A DNA stretch of 64,000 bases from CALLMM01 sp964429855 (GCA_964429855.1 CAYSDM010000010.1:29915-93914); one strand, 5' to 3'. Positions 33,876 through 42,454 are shown, counted from the first letter of the stretch. Notes: a model not told the origin generated them from the sequence alone. Numbers and translations: made by a program.

Positions 33876-35036
33876 TCATCCGCCGATCTGGCTCATATTC
33901 CTTCCGGACGGGGCGAGTCCGTCTTCCAGTCGGTGTTCGCGTGGTTTATGCCGGACGGTCAGCAGATAGAGCCTGCGAATCTCCTCATCGGTCGCGCCGG
34001 AGCGCATCGGCGTTCGCATATCCACCTCGCCATCCGCCATCAGACAGGGACGCAGGAATCCGTCGGCAGTGAGACGCATACGGTTGCATCGTTCGCAGAT
34101 GTCATTGGTGATCTGGCTGATGAAGCTGATTGTGCCGACGGCCCCGGGAAGGCGGTAGCTGGCGGCAGGACCGTTGGTGACCACCTCCGCTGGTTCCATC
34201 GTTCCGCAGGCGTCTTCGATCCGACTCCGAATCTCCGCCGCAGAGATGAACATGTGGCGCATCTGCCCGGCATTGAGCATCCCGCGCTGCTCTCCGGATG
34301 CGGGCTGCTGGAAAAGCTGTTTGAAGGAGGAGAGGGAGGCGTTGGCGTAGAGCGTAACATTTCCGGCGGGTTTTGCGCCATTGGTGGCGGGTTTTGCGCC
34401 ATTGGTGGCGGAGAGCGCGAAGAAATCGCTCATACCCTCATCTCCGGAAGACCAGTTTATCGGCATCAGTTCGATAAAGCGAATATCCAGCCTGCTCTCC
34501 AGCGAAAGACGGGCGAAAGCGACCACTTCATCGTCATTTACGCCTCGCATGACGACCATATTGATCTTGATGGGAGTGAGTCCGGCTTCCTGCGCCGCGT
34601 TTATGCCAGCCAGAACATCCTCCAGATTGCCGCGCCGCGCTATCGCCTGAAAGCGTTCCGGCCGAAGGGTATCGAGACTGATATTCACGCGATGAAGTCC
34701 GGCTTCCGCCAGTTCACGGGCGTATCGGGAGAGAAGGAAGCCGTTGGTGGTCAGCGAGAGGTCTTCAATGCCGGGAATGGCAGCGATCTTCTGCGCCAGT
34801 GAAACGATGTCTCGGCGCACCAGCGGTTCGCCTCCGGTCAGGCGAACCTTGCGAACGCCCAGTTCCGCCCCGATCCGCAGCAGTCGAACGATCTCCTCAT
34901 AGGTGAGAATCTCTTCTTTAGGCGCAACAGGCGCGCCCTCTTCCGGCATACAGTAGACGCACCGGAAATTACAACGATCCGTCACGCTGACCCGCAGATA
35001 GTCTATTACGCGACCAAAGGAATCGATCATCGGCAT
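33876..35036 (-). CDS. moaA: GTP 3',8-cyclase MoaA with extra loop
   Basis: A 386-residue radical-SAM enzyme, longer than the usual 330 or so. The first cluster is Cys22-x3-Cys26-x2-Cys29 (RCNFRCVYCM), with the SAM motif GGEP at 68-71. The second cluster is Cys314-x2-Cys317-x13-Cys331, and the C-terminus ends in the conserved Gly-Gly. It makes the first intermediate of molybdenum cofactor. An insert at about 208-258 interrupts the C-terminal domain and holds a doubled ATNGAKP, matching a 21-bp DNA tandem repeat. No other moa gene is in the window. The start is MPMIDSF; the ATG two codons on is a possible alternative. Confidence 0.95.
   Translation of the reverse strand: MPMIDSFGRVIDYLRVSVTDRCNFRCVYCMPEEGAPVAPKEEILTYEEIVRLLRIGAELGVRKVRLTGGEPLVRRDIVSLAQKIAAIPGIEDLSLTTNGFLLSRYARELAEAGLHRVNISLDTLRPERFQAIARRGNLEDVLAGINAAQEAGLTPIKINMVVMRGVNDDEVVAFARLSLESRLDIRFIELMPINWSSGDEGMSDFFALSATNGAKPATNGAKPAGNVTLYANASLSSFKQLFQQPASGEQRGMLNAGQMRHMFISAAEIRSRIEDACGTMEPAEVVTNGPAASYRLPGAVGTISFISQITNDICERCNRMRLTADGFLRPCLMADGEVDMRTPMRSGATDEEIRRLYLLTVRHKPREHRLEDGLAPSGRNMSQIGG
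34365..34406. repeat. 21-bp tandem repeat inside moaA
   Basis: Two identical 21-bp units (34365-34385, 34386-34406), starting GGCGGGTTTTGCGCC, followed by a partial third GGCGG. They encode the doubled ATNGAKP in frame, so copy-number changes would keep the gene open. Confidence 0.85.
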
Positions 35037-35093
35037 GGAGATTAACTCTTCATCGGCGCGCAGGACACGCCGGGCAAATTGTTAGAGCGAATA

Positions 35094-35231
35094 CTAATAC
35101 GTCGTCAAGGTAGTTTGGATGGATGTCATTCTGAGCGCAACCCCGTTGTCATTCTGAGCGAAGCGAAGAATCTTAAGATGTCTCGCTGCGCTCGACATGA
35201 CAGCGTTTGTCGCTGCGCTCGACATGACAGC
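35094..35231 (+). mobile_element. MITE-like element, right end decayed
   Basis: The left 34-bp end (35094-35127) matches the ends at 44217-44414 and 1584-1617. A 56-bp hairpin core at 35147-35202 follows (TGTCATTCTGAGCG... CGCTCGACATGACA), identical to the core at 44269-44324. A second half-core repeat ends near 35230 (CGCTGCGCTCGACATGACAG). No clear right terminal repeat is present. No coding capacity. It lies in the roughly 320-bp gap upstream of moaA and upstream of the GNAT gene. Confidence 0.7.
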
Positions 35232-35360
35232 CAGACTGTGCAACCGTTCTACCTTGCATGAGAACCATTTTTTTAACGAAACTTTCCGCAATTATAGTTC
35301 GGGGAGAGAGTAAGTGTCAACGATCAGGCGCGTATAATATCCGGGAAGGAGTGAATACAC

Positions 35361-36635
35361 ATGGATGTCGCGGAGGAGTTTCTGAGAGAAGGCGACCACA
35401 CTGCGCTCGAACAGGCGGCTGCTCAGAACCATCAGGAGCGGTTTGTACTGATGGCGCAGGCATCGGGAGGAGAGGCGCATTCGCTTCCCGGCATAACCTG
35501 GACATGGAGCGAGGGAGAACAGGGCGGCATGATTCTCTTTCCCCGCCTCTCAGGGAGCGAGGCGGGCGCGACTCTGGACGCCATTGTTCAGTTCTACCGG
35601 GATAGAAAACCGAAGCAGATGGTCGGCTGCTGGTCTCTCGATCCGACCGAACCGGACGATCTGGATATTCGTCTGTTGGCGCGGGGCTTTCAGAGCGGAT
35701 GGCAGCCGTGCTGGATGGCTCTCGATATGGAGCCTGCGATTGCCGATTTTCCGCTGCCAGAAGGAGTGGAGATACGACTATTCGAGGGCGGCGAAGCGCC
35801 GGAAGCGGCTAATCTGCCCTACTACAGCCAGGAGATGGCGCATTTGCACCATACGGCGGCGCGCCTGTCTCCCCGGCGCGTCTGGCACTGGGGCGCGTTT
35901 CAGAAGGGAAAACTGATCGGGCACAGCGTTCTGTATCTCAGTCGCGGTTCGCAGGGCGCAGCGGGAATCTACAGTGTGGGAGTGCTGCCAGAGGCGCGAA
36001 ATCGGGGGATCGGGAAAGCCGTTACCCGCGCTGCCTGTATGCATGGACGCGCAGCGGGATGCCGATATGCGTTGTTGAACGCCACCGGAGAGCGGATGTA
36101 TCGTCAGTTGGGGTTTGAGCGTATCGGCTACGGTAAGACCTGGTGGCTGAATGTCTCCGCGCTCAATGCGCAGCCGCTTTCGCCTGAACGGACGGCGCTG
36201 GCGGAGGCGGTCGGACGCGCCGACCTTCCCGCGCTCCAATCCATGTCGCTGACGGAACCGGATATGCCGCTGCCGAACGGCATGACGCTCCTGCAGGTAG
36301 CTGTACACTGTCAGGCGCATGATTCGGCGGTGTGGCTGCTGTCGCAGGGAGCGACGCTGGATATTCTCTCCGCCTGGGATCTGGGCTGGAAGGAACGGAT
36401 TCCCGCACTTGTCGCCAACCCTGATCTGTTGAACCGGCGGTATGGCGAGTTGCAGATAACCCCGCTCCATATCGCGGTAGAGCGAAATGACCTGGAGTTA
36501 GCGCAATCCCTGTTGGCGGGAAATCCCGATCTAACGGCGACAGATGCCGTCTATCACTCGACACCGCTCGGATGGGCAAGACACTTCGGCAGAACCGGGA
36601 TCGCGGCCATGATCGAGGCGCGCGCTGGTCGCTAA
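35361..36635 (+). CDS. GNAT acetyltransferase fused to ankyrin repeats
   Basis: 424 residues. About 1-130 is an extra N-terminal acyltransferase-like half. Residues 135-262 are a GNAT domain with the acetyl-CoA loop VGVLPEARNRGIGKAVTRAA (206-225) and ERMYRQLGFERIGYG. Residues 275-424 are ankyrin repeats (NGMTLLQVAVHCQAHDSAVW, then TPLHIAVERNDLELAQSLLA, TPLGWARHFGRTGIAAMIEA). The ankyrin part may bind the protein to be acetylated. TATAAT at 35333-35338 and GGGAAGGAG 10 nt before the ATG give a very short leader. The gene stands alone between a MITE and a convergent epimerase gene. Confidence 0.88.
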   Translation: MDVAEEFLREGDHTALEQAAAQNHQERFVLMAQASGGEAHSLPGITWTWSEGEQGGMILFPRLSGSEAGATLDAIVQFYRDRKPKQMVGCWSLDPTEPDDLDIRLLARGFQSGWQPCWMALDMEPAIADFPLPEGVEIRLFEGGEAPEAANLPYYSQEMAHLHHTAARLSPRRVWHWGAFQKGKLIGHSVLYLSRGSQGAAGIYSVGVLPEARNRGIGKAVTRAACMHGRAAGCRYALLNATGERMYRQLGFERIGYGKTWWLNVSALNAQPLSPERTALAEAVGRADLPALQSMSLTEPDMPLPNGMTLLQVAVHCQAHDSAVWLLSQGATLDILSAWDLGWKERIPALVANPDLLNRRYGELQITPLHIAVERNDLELAQSLLAGNPDLTATDAVYHSTPLGWARHFGRTGIAAMIEARAGR

Positions 36636-36645
36636 CATTTCCCGA

Positions 36646-37536
36646 TCAACGCGGCTGTTGCGCGGCTTCGAGAAGCGCCAGTTCGTTGCGCCAGTTGTAT
36701 GCGGGTTTCCATCCCAGAAGATTGTGCGCCCGCGAGCAGTCCAGAAGGCTGCGATGCGGATTGTTTGCCAGGTACTCCTCTCGGGACTGACCAACCCAGG
36801 GAATGTCCGGGTAGTAGCGGTCCACAAGCTCATTGGTCGGGATCGGCAGCGAGGTGTCCGCCGCGCTCAACAGAAAGACATCGTGCCTGACATCCTGCGC
36901 TTTCAGCGCGTAGAGCGTCGCCGAACAGACATCCCGCACATCCACATATGCCCAGTACTCCCGCTTTCCGCGTTCCATCCGGTCTTCGACCCGAAATCGC
37001 TTATAAAAGGCGTAGATATCCGGGTGTGTCACCCCGACCGGACGCAGGCAGAGTGTCGCAAACCCGTACTTCGCCGAGAAGGAGCGGCATGCCTCTTCCG
37101 CCAGATGCTTGGAGAGTTGATAGGGGGAGAGCGGAAGATTGGGATAGTTATCGTCAATGGGAAAATAGGAGGTGACGCTATGACCGCCGACGATACCGAG
37201 CGCGTTGATGCTGGAGAAGTAGACAACGCGCTCCACGCCTGTCTCCGCCGCCGCGAAAAGCACATTCCAGGTTCCCTGCACGTTCACGGACAGAACGTCG
37301 TCGCCCGCTCCCTGATGGTCACTGGGGATTGCGCCAAGGTGGGCGATTGCGTCCATGCCCTCCGCCGCTCTGCGCACGGCATGAATATCGCGCAGGTCGC
37401 CCGGAAAATGCTCCCAATCGTTCTTTTTATGCTGCGCTGTCCGGTCAAAAGTACGAATCTCATATCCCGATTCGCGCAGCATGCTGACCAGAGTCCTGCC
37501 GATGCGTCCCGCGCTGCCTGTCACCAGTACCCGCAT
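36646..37536 (-). CDS. NAD-dependent epimerase/dehydratase family protein
   Basis: A 296-residue extended SDR. The NAD loop is MRVLVTGSAGRIGRTLVSML, AIAHLGAIPSD marks the cofactor strand, and the catalytic triad is Ser/Tyr/Lys with FSSINALG and SPYQLSKHLAEEA (YxxxK). YVDVRDVCSATLYAL and a late NPHRSLLDCSRAHNLLGW follow. Sugar-nucleotide epimerase, uronate dehydrogenase or a related activity are all possible. It converges with the GNAT gene (10 nt between stops) and has no operon partner. Confidence 0.85.
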   Translation of the reverse strand: MRVLVTGSAGRIGRTLVSMLRESGYEIRTFDRTAQHKKNDWEHFPGDLRDIHAVRRAAEGMDAIAHLGAIPSDHQGAGDDVLSVNVQGTWNVLFAAAETGVERVVYFSSINALGIVGGHSVTSYFPIDDNYPNLPLSPYQLSKHLAEEACRSFSAKYGFATLCLRPVGVTHPDIYAFYKRFRVEDRMERGKREYWAYVDVRDVCSATLYALKAQDVRHDVFLLSAADTSLPIPTNELVDRYYPDIPWVGQSREEYLANNPHRSLLDCSRAHNLLGWKPAYNWRNELALLEAAQQPR

Positions 37537-37639
37537 TTTCGCCTCCCGTTCCGTTACCTTTATGTTCAGATTTTATGTTGAGGTAAGATACTCCTGTGGA
37601 TTTTCCGAAACATCTGGGCGGGTTATGGTCGGCGTATAG

Positions 37640-37676
37640 TATAATGGCATCATATGGGGAAACTCCCCGCTTTTTT
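37640..37676 (+). promoter_or_regulatory. -10 box and short leader hairpin before the metal exporter gene
   Basis: TATAAT lies at 37640-37645. Ten bases on, GGGGA-AAC-TCCCC (37656-37668) is followed by GC and six Ts. It could be a small attenuator or an operator in the leader of the CDF gene (GTG at 37708). The stem is only 5 bp, so this is tentative. Confidence 0.35.
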
Positions 37677-37707
37677 CCTCTGACCGAGGATAGAGAGGCG
37701 ATCTGCT

Positions 37708-38718
37708 GTGAGTACGCACTCGCATTCTCATGATCATGAAGAGCATTCCCACACGCATGGAGGAGTTGATCCGTCCATCGCATCCACCCATCGCGGAATC
37801 TGGGCGGTGAAGTGGTCGTTTGCGGGACTGATGATAACGGCGTTGCTGCAGGTGGTGGTGGTGGCGTTTACGGGCAGCGTTGCGCTGCTTGCCGACACCA
37901 TCCATAACTTCGCCGATGCCTCGACCTCCATACCCCTCTGGATTGCGTTTGCGCTGGGCTTGCGAAAACCTTCCAGACGATTCACCTACGGATTGGGAAG
38001 GGTGGAAGACCTGGCGGGCATGGCGATTGTATTCATCATTCTGTTCAGTGCGGTCGTTGCCGCCTATCAGGCGGTGAACCGTCTGCTGCACCCGGAACCC
38101 ATCTCCTATATCGGTTGGGTCGCCTGCGCCTCGCTGGTCGGTTTTCTGGGCAATGAGGCGGTGGCGCATTTTCGCATTCGTGTCGGACGGAGTATCGGCA
38201 GCGCGGCGCTGGTGGCGGATGGGAATCATGCGCGTGTGGACGGGCTGACAAGTCTGGCGGTGCTGGCGGGAGCGATAGGCGTCTGGGCAGGCTATCCGAT
38301 GGCGGATCCGATCATCGGTCTGCTGATCAGTCTGGCGATCTTTCGGATTGTCTGGGATTCGGCGAAGGCGGTCTTTCACCGGGTTCTGGATGGAATCGAG
38401 CCTCACTATCTGGATGAGATTCGTCATACGGCGCAGCATGTAGAGGGCGTGCATGAGGTGTCAGATATCCGGGCGCGCTGGATCGGTCACCGTCTACATG
38501 CTGAGATCAACATCACGGTAGACCCGTATATCACGGTTGCGGAAGGACATGAGATCGCTCTGCGGGTGCAGCGCGAACTGACCCTGCATCTGATGTTTCT
38601 CTCCAGCGTCATCATTCACGTAGACCCGGTGGGGACATCCGGGGAGAGCCATCATAGTCTCCTGGAGTCGGAACGCGACGGTTCGCCGGTTCCTGCCCAT
38701 CCATCCGGCCCCATTTGA
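37708..38718 (+). CDS. cation diffusion facilitator (CDF) metal exporter
   Basis: 336 residues from GTG at 37708. The His-rich N-terminus (STHSHSHDHEEHSHTHGG) is a metal-collecting tail. Six membrane segments follow; helix 2 has LLADTIHNFADAS and helix 5 ADGNHARVDGLTSLAVL, giving the paired HxxxD metal sites typical of Zn(II) or Fe(II)/Co(II) members. The cytoplasmic C-terminal domain (VEGVHEVSDIRARWIGHRLH) is the dimeric metal-sensing ferredoxin-like fold. It probably exports zinc by proton exchange. Leader structure as noted at 37640-37676. Confidence 0.93.
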   Translation: MSTHSHSHDHEEHSHTHGGVDPSIASTHRGIWAVKWSFAGLMITALLQVVVVAFTGSVALLADTIHNFADASTSIPLWIAFALGLRKPSRRFTYGLGRVEDLAGMAIVFIILFSAVVAAYQAVNRLLHPEPISYIGWVACASLVGFLGNEAVAHFRIRVGRSIGSAALVADGNHARVDGLTSLAVLAGAIGVWAGYPMADPIIGLLISLAIFRIVWDSAKAVFHRVLDGIEPHYLDEIRHTAQHVEGVHEVSDIRARWIGHRLHAEINITVDPYITVAEGHEIALRVQRELTLHLMFLSSVIIHVDPVGTSGESHHSLLESERDGSPVPAHPSGPI

Positions 38719-38777
38719 AACGGCTCCCGTCCTGTTTGGGTAAAATAGGAAATGAAATGAGAAAGGAGGGAACGACG

Positions 38778-39218
38778 ATGTTCTCAAAGATACTGCTGGC
38801 TTCCGACGGCTCGGACTGCGCGATGAAGGCGGCTCAGGCGGCAGCGGCGCTGGCGAAGCAGTTTCAGGCGTCCCTGACCGTGATCTATGTCTATACGGTT
38901 CCCGTGCTGCCGTCGCCGGTGATCGGGATGCCCGGCGGCGGCATTGACAGCACCGCCTTCAGCCAGTATGCCGATGAGGTGCAGAATGCGGTGGCGCGTC
39001 GCACCGGGCGCGTGCTGGAGGAGGCGGGCGTCGAGTATACGATCCGCCATGAGGTGGGGCATCCGGCGGAGGTGATCGTCCGGGTGGCGGAGGAGGACGG
39101 GTACGATCTGATAGTCATGGGCAGCCGCGGCTTGAGCGAGATAAAATCGTTCTTCATGGGAAGCGTCTCTGATAGGGTCTGCCATCATGCCCACTGCCCG
39201 GTGTTGATCGTCAAGTAG
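38778..39218 (+). CDS. universal stress protein (UspA family)
   Basis: 146 residues from the ATG at 38778 (GAAAGGAGGG upstream). It starts MFSKILLASDGSDCAMKAAQ with the ATP-contacting Asp, and ends with the ATP loop MGSRGLSEIKSFFMGSVSDR, which fits the G-x2-G-x9-G-S pattern, then CPVLIVK. It is thus the ATP-binding Usp type, usually a dimer in stress or energy limitation. It follows the CDF exporter by 59 nt and may share its transcript. Confidence 0.93.
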   Translation: MFSKILLASDGSDCAMKAAQAAAALAKQFQASLTVIYVYTVPVLPSPVIGMPGGGIDSTAFSQYADEVQNAVARRTGRVLEEAGVEYTIRHEVGHPAEVIVRVAEEDGYDLIVMGSRGLSEIKSFFMGSVSDRVCHHAHCPVLIVK

Positions 39219-39230
39219 AAGCGGAATGAG

Positions 39231-39264
39231 ATCCGGGAGCGCGCAAAAAAGCGCGCTCCCGGAT
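39231..39264. terminator. strong hairpin between convergent genes
   Basis: ATCCGGGAGCGCGC and GCGCGCTCCCGGAT pair perfectly over 14 bp with an A6 loop. It lies between the stop at 39218 (+) and the stop at 39286 (-). There is no T run, but the stem is very stable. Confidence 0.65.
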
Positions 39265-39285
39265 TCGTTACGGCAGAGAATCGTC

Positions 39286-40308
39286 TCAGGCGGTCAAGGG
39301 CAGGTTCTGCGTCTGACCCGTGTCCGCAGCGCGTTTTCCGGCTTCGAGAATCTCCTGCGCATCCCGGCTGACCTCCATCGAACAGAAGCCCTCAACAGGC
39401 TTGTCGTTCTCCAGGCAGTAGATCAGGTATTCCGGTCCGCTGCGATACGGATAGACCGTTGCAGGCGCGTCTATCGTCTCCGCCTCTTTCCCCGGCTTCT
39501 GCAGAATGACCTTATTGCCGGTAATCGCCAGACTCCCCCCGGTTCCATAGGCGACCGGGTTACTGGTGGCGTAGTGAACGGTCTGTGTCCAGCATGCCTC
39601 CGCCACGCCAAACGCGTTGGCATACTTCATCAGGATGATCGCGTTATCATCCGGTAACGGATAGTCTTTGACGAAGACCCCGCGAAAACCGGTAACCTGT
39701 TTCGGCAAGCCGAGGAACCGCGCGCACATATCTGCGCTATAACAGCAGTAGTCCATCAAGGCTCCCGCGCCGTTTTTCTCTTCGTCGTAGAGCCACTGCC
39801 AGAAGTGAGGATCGCAGCCGATCTCTTTAGGTCCGTTGTGCGCGCTGCGCTGCTTGAAATAGAACAGCTTCCCGATATCGCCGTTGAGGATGCGCCGCTC
39901 CATCTCCTGTACGGCGGGCGACCAGGCGGTGGGCCAGTTGATCATCAGTTTTGTGCCGGCATTTTTCGATGCAGCAACCATCCGATTCGCCTGCGCCAGC
40001 GTCGCGCTCATCGGCTTCTCGCTGATGACATGGATTCCCTTCGCCGCACAAGCCTCCACGATGTCGGCAGCGACGCTGTTTTCGGATGCCGCCTGAACGA
40101 TGTCCAGAGACTCCTTCTCGACCATCTCCTGCCAGGAATCGTAGATGCCGGGAACGTTGTATTGCGCTTTTATCTTCTCGCGCAGATCGGCATTAATGTC
40201 TCCCGCCGCCACCAGTTCGACGTTCTCCAGCGCGCTCCAGTGTTTCAGTTCGCCCCATACATGGTCGTGAACCATCGCAGCGACGCCAACCCTGTATTTT
40301 TTAGCCAT
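39286..40308 (-). CDS. Gfo/Idh/MocA family oxidoreductase 1
   Basis: 340 residues from the ATG at 40308, with GGGAGG about 8 nt upstream. The frame is open further up but lacks a ribosome site. The N-terminal Rossmann domain starts AKKYRVGVAAMVHDHVWGEL and has HVISEKPMSATLAQANRMV with the catalytic-site EKP Lys. The C-terminal domain contains GGSLAITGNKVI and GAGALMDYCCYSADMCARFL, the usual helix with the active-site Asp and His-like positions. The substrate is a sugar or inositol derivative. The second MocA gene lies 117 nt upstream on the same strand. Confidence 0.87.
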   Translation of the reverse strand: MAKKYRVGVAAMVHDHVWGELKHWSALENVELVAAGDINADLREKIKAQYNVPGIYDSWQEMVEKESLDIVQAASENSVAADIVEACAAKGIHVISEKPMSATLAQANRMVAASKNAGTKLMINWPTAWSPAVQEMERRILNGDIGKLFYFKQRSAHNGPKEIGCDPHFWQWLYDEEKNGAGALMDYCCYSADMCARFLGLPKQVTGFRGVFVKDYPLPDDNAIILMKYANAFGVAEACWTQTVHYATSNPVAYGTGGSLAITGNKVILQKPGKEAETIDAPATVYPYRSGPEYLIYCLENDKPVEGFCSMEVSRDAQEILEAGKRAADTGQTQNLPLTA

Positions 40309-40424
40309 GAGAAAACCTCCCGTGTTTCGTGATGTTGGAAACCGCGCAGTCTGCGCGTGCAAAATACTAATGAATCGGTTCGCTGATGACTGCGCTTCTC
40401 CCTGCCGTTCTACTGGAAACTCCC

Positions 40425-41477
40425 TCAATCATGATAGAGTGAACCCACCTCGACGGGCATTTTCGTCTGCGCCGACTCCTGCATCTTCAAAATCAGGCGC
40501 GTCACCGCCAGCCCGTCCAGTCCGTCTACGATCGGCGCGCTCCCTTCCAGAACGCAGTTGACGAAGTGTCGGATGCTCTCCGCCGCGAACCCGGACGGTC
40601 TTCCGTGAATCGTCTGCGCAACGTAGGTATCGGGATAGGAGAGCGTCTGCGTGTATCTCTGCGCGGCTCCATGATGCGAGCCGTCAATCAGAAACGCTCC
40701 CTTCGAACCGATATACTGACATTTGAGATCGAAAATCGAAGGCGAACTGTCCGGCAGAATCCAGGCGTTTTCCAGAATGGTGGTCAGACCGGATCGCCAC
40801 TCCAGAGTCGTCAGGTAGTAGTCAGGGGTATCCACACCGAACTGCTGCGCCAGCAGACCCATGCGAGAAACGCAGTAGAGACGCTCCACAGCGTCTGCGC
40901 CTTCCCGCGCTCTCTGCAGCCACAGCAGCGTATCCAGGCAGTGACTTGCCAGAAACCAGGCGACGCTGGAACGTGCAGACCAGGAGAGCATCTTCGTCGG
41001 CACAAAGAGCGTGTCGTTCAGCCGGTAGGTAATCATCTGCGCCGCGCCCAGTTCTCCCGAATCCGACGCCTGTTTGAGCGACTGAAAGAGCGGACTCCAC
41101 CGATTATGAAAATCCACCATGAGCGTGATATTCGCCTCTCTGGCGGTGGCAAGGATCGCCCGCGCATCCTCTTCGGTCGTTGCTAGGGGCTTTTCGAGCA
41201 GGATATGCTTTCCCCGACCGGCTGCGGCGACAGCCGCCTCCCGATGCAGGAAATCGGGCAGCACAATCGAAACCGCCTGAATGCGGTCATCTGCAAGCAG
41301 ATCGTGATAGTCGGTATAGACCGGCGCATCTCCCAGGGACCTGCTGACCTGCTGCGCCCTCTCCTGATTGATGTCACAGACTCCTGCCAGACAGGCGCCG
41401 GGCGTGTTTGCGTAGACCCGTGCATGCAGTTCGCCCCAGGTTCCCGCTCCGATAACTCCAAAACCGACTCCGTTCAC
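40425..41477 (-). CDS. Gfo/Idh/MocA family oxidoreductase 2
   Basis: 350 residues. The NAD loop is VGFGVIGAGTWGELHARVYA, HILLEKPLATTEEDARAILA has the EKP motif, and LMVDFHNRWSPLFQSLKQAS and ASHCLDTLLWLQ fit the second domain. It is only distantly like the MocA protein encoded downstream; the two probably act on different but linked intermediates. It is divergent from the ZnuB-type permease gene, and the 188 bp between them should contain both promoters. The start ATG is preceded by GGAGAG. Confidence 0.88.
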   Translation of the reverse strand: MNGVGFGVIGAGTWGELHARVYANTPGACLAGVCDINQERAQQVSRSLGDAPVYTDYHDLLADDRIQAVSIVLPDFLHREAAVAAAGRGKHILLEKPLATTEEDARAILATAREANITLMVDFHNRWSPLFQSLKQASDSGELGAAQMITYRLNDTLFVPTKMLSWSARSSVAWFLASHCLDTLLWLQRAREGADAVERLYCVSRMGLLAQQFGVDTPDYYLTTLEWRSGLTTILENAWILPDSSPSIFDLKCQYIGSKGAFLIDGSHHGAAQRYTQTLSYPDTYVAQTIHGRPSGFAAESIRHFVNCVLEGSAPIVDGLDGLAVTRLILKMQESAQTKMPVEVGSLYHD

Positions 41478-41665
41478 AATCTCTCTCCTCGTAAACAGGC
41501 TTGAGTTCTCGTTCTGTTTCCAGTGCGTTAACTCCTGCCGCAGGCAGCGCAGGGAGCGAATGGGGAGATTCTGTCAGGAGGAAACTGCCATATGGATCCC
41601 TAAAAGGCGTTAGCGTGTAGCGACACTCTGCGCGGAGAGAGGTCTCTTCACCGGGGGAAAGCGAT

Positions 41666-42454
41666 ATGGGACTGGAATACCCGTTCATGCAGCGAGCGTT
41701 GATGGCAGGGATCGTAATCGGGGCGTTGTGTCCCCTTCTGGGGGTGTTTGTCGTCATCCGTCGTATGGCGTTTTTCGCAGACGCCATCGCGCATTCCGCA
41801 TTTACCGGGATCGCTCTGGGCATTCTGCTCGGTCTGGATCCTGTACTGGGAGCCATCGGATTCGCGGCGACGATCGCCCTGGGAATGGGAATGCTCCAGG
41901 CGCGCTCGCGTCTGCCTTCCGACACCATCATCGGAGTCTTCTTCTCCGGCGTCGCCGCGCTGGGCATTCTGTTGATCGGACTGATGCAGGGATATCGCTC
42001 CAATCTCTTCGGATACCTGTTTGGCGACATTCTCACGATTGCCTGGAGCAATCTTGCGGGGGTGACGCTGACGCTTGCCGGAACCGGAACGGTTATGCTG
42101 GCGCTTAGGAAACCGATGCTGCAGATCGCCCTTAACCGCGATATGGCGATGGTGCAGGGGGTGCGTGTCAATGCGCTGGAGTGTGTCCTGATGGTGCTTC
42201 TCGCAGTTACGGTGGCGGTCAGTATCAAACTGGTCGGCATCATTCTGGTAACCGCGCTGCTGATCGTGCCTGCCGCCGCAGCGCGCAATGTCTCCCGCAG
42301 TATCCGCCAGATGTTTCTGTTCGCGCTTGCATTCGGCGTCTTCGCCTGCGTAGTGGGACTGTTTGGCTCCTATACGCTGAATACCGCTTCAGGACCGACC
42401 ATCGTCCTTGTCTGTATCGCAATATTTATCGCCTCACTGATAAAGACCGGGTAA
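41666..42454 (+). CDS. ABC-3 family metal transporter permease (ZnuB/MntB type), isolated
   Basis: 262 residues with about eight hydrophobic segments. It begins LEYPFMQRALMAGIVIGALC and has IRRMAFFADAIAHSAFTGIA, the family's conserved loop, plus LVGIILVTALLIVPAAAARN near the end. Such permeases carry Zn(II) or Mn(II) inward with a substrate-binding protein and an ATPase. Neither partner gene is adjacent: a MocA gene lies upstream and an Ig/TPR gene downstream. GGGGGAAAG lies 7 nt before the ATG. Confidence 0.9.
   Translation: MGLEYPFMQRALMAGIVIGALCPLLGVFVVIRRMAFFADAIAHSAFTGIALGILLGLDPVLGAIGFAATIALGMGMLQARSRLPSDTIIGVFFSGVAALGILLIGLMQGYRSNLFGYLFGDILTIAWSNLAGVTLTLAGTGTVMLALRKPMLQIALNRDMAMVQGVRVNALECVLMVLLAVTVAVSIKLVGIILVTALLIVPAAAARNVSRSIRQMFLFALAFGVFACVVGLFGSYTLNTASGPTIVLVCIAIFIASLIKTG

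Noticed and set aside
33513..34802. Plus-strand open frame of 429 codons
   Set aside because: Antisense to the Rieske and moaA genes; its repeated FCAIGG motif is only the moaA 21-bp repeat read backwards.
35147..35231. CRISPR-like array
   Set aside because: The repeats are palindromic half-cores without equal spacers, no cas gene is near, and the same sequence recurs as a MITE at 44 kb.
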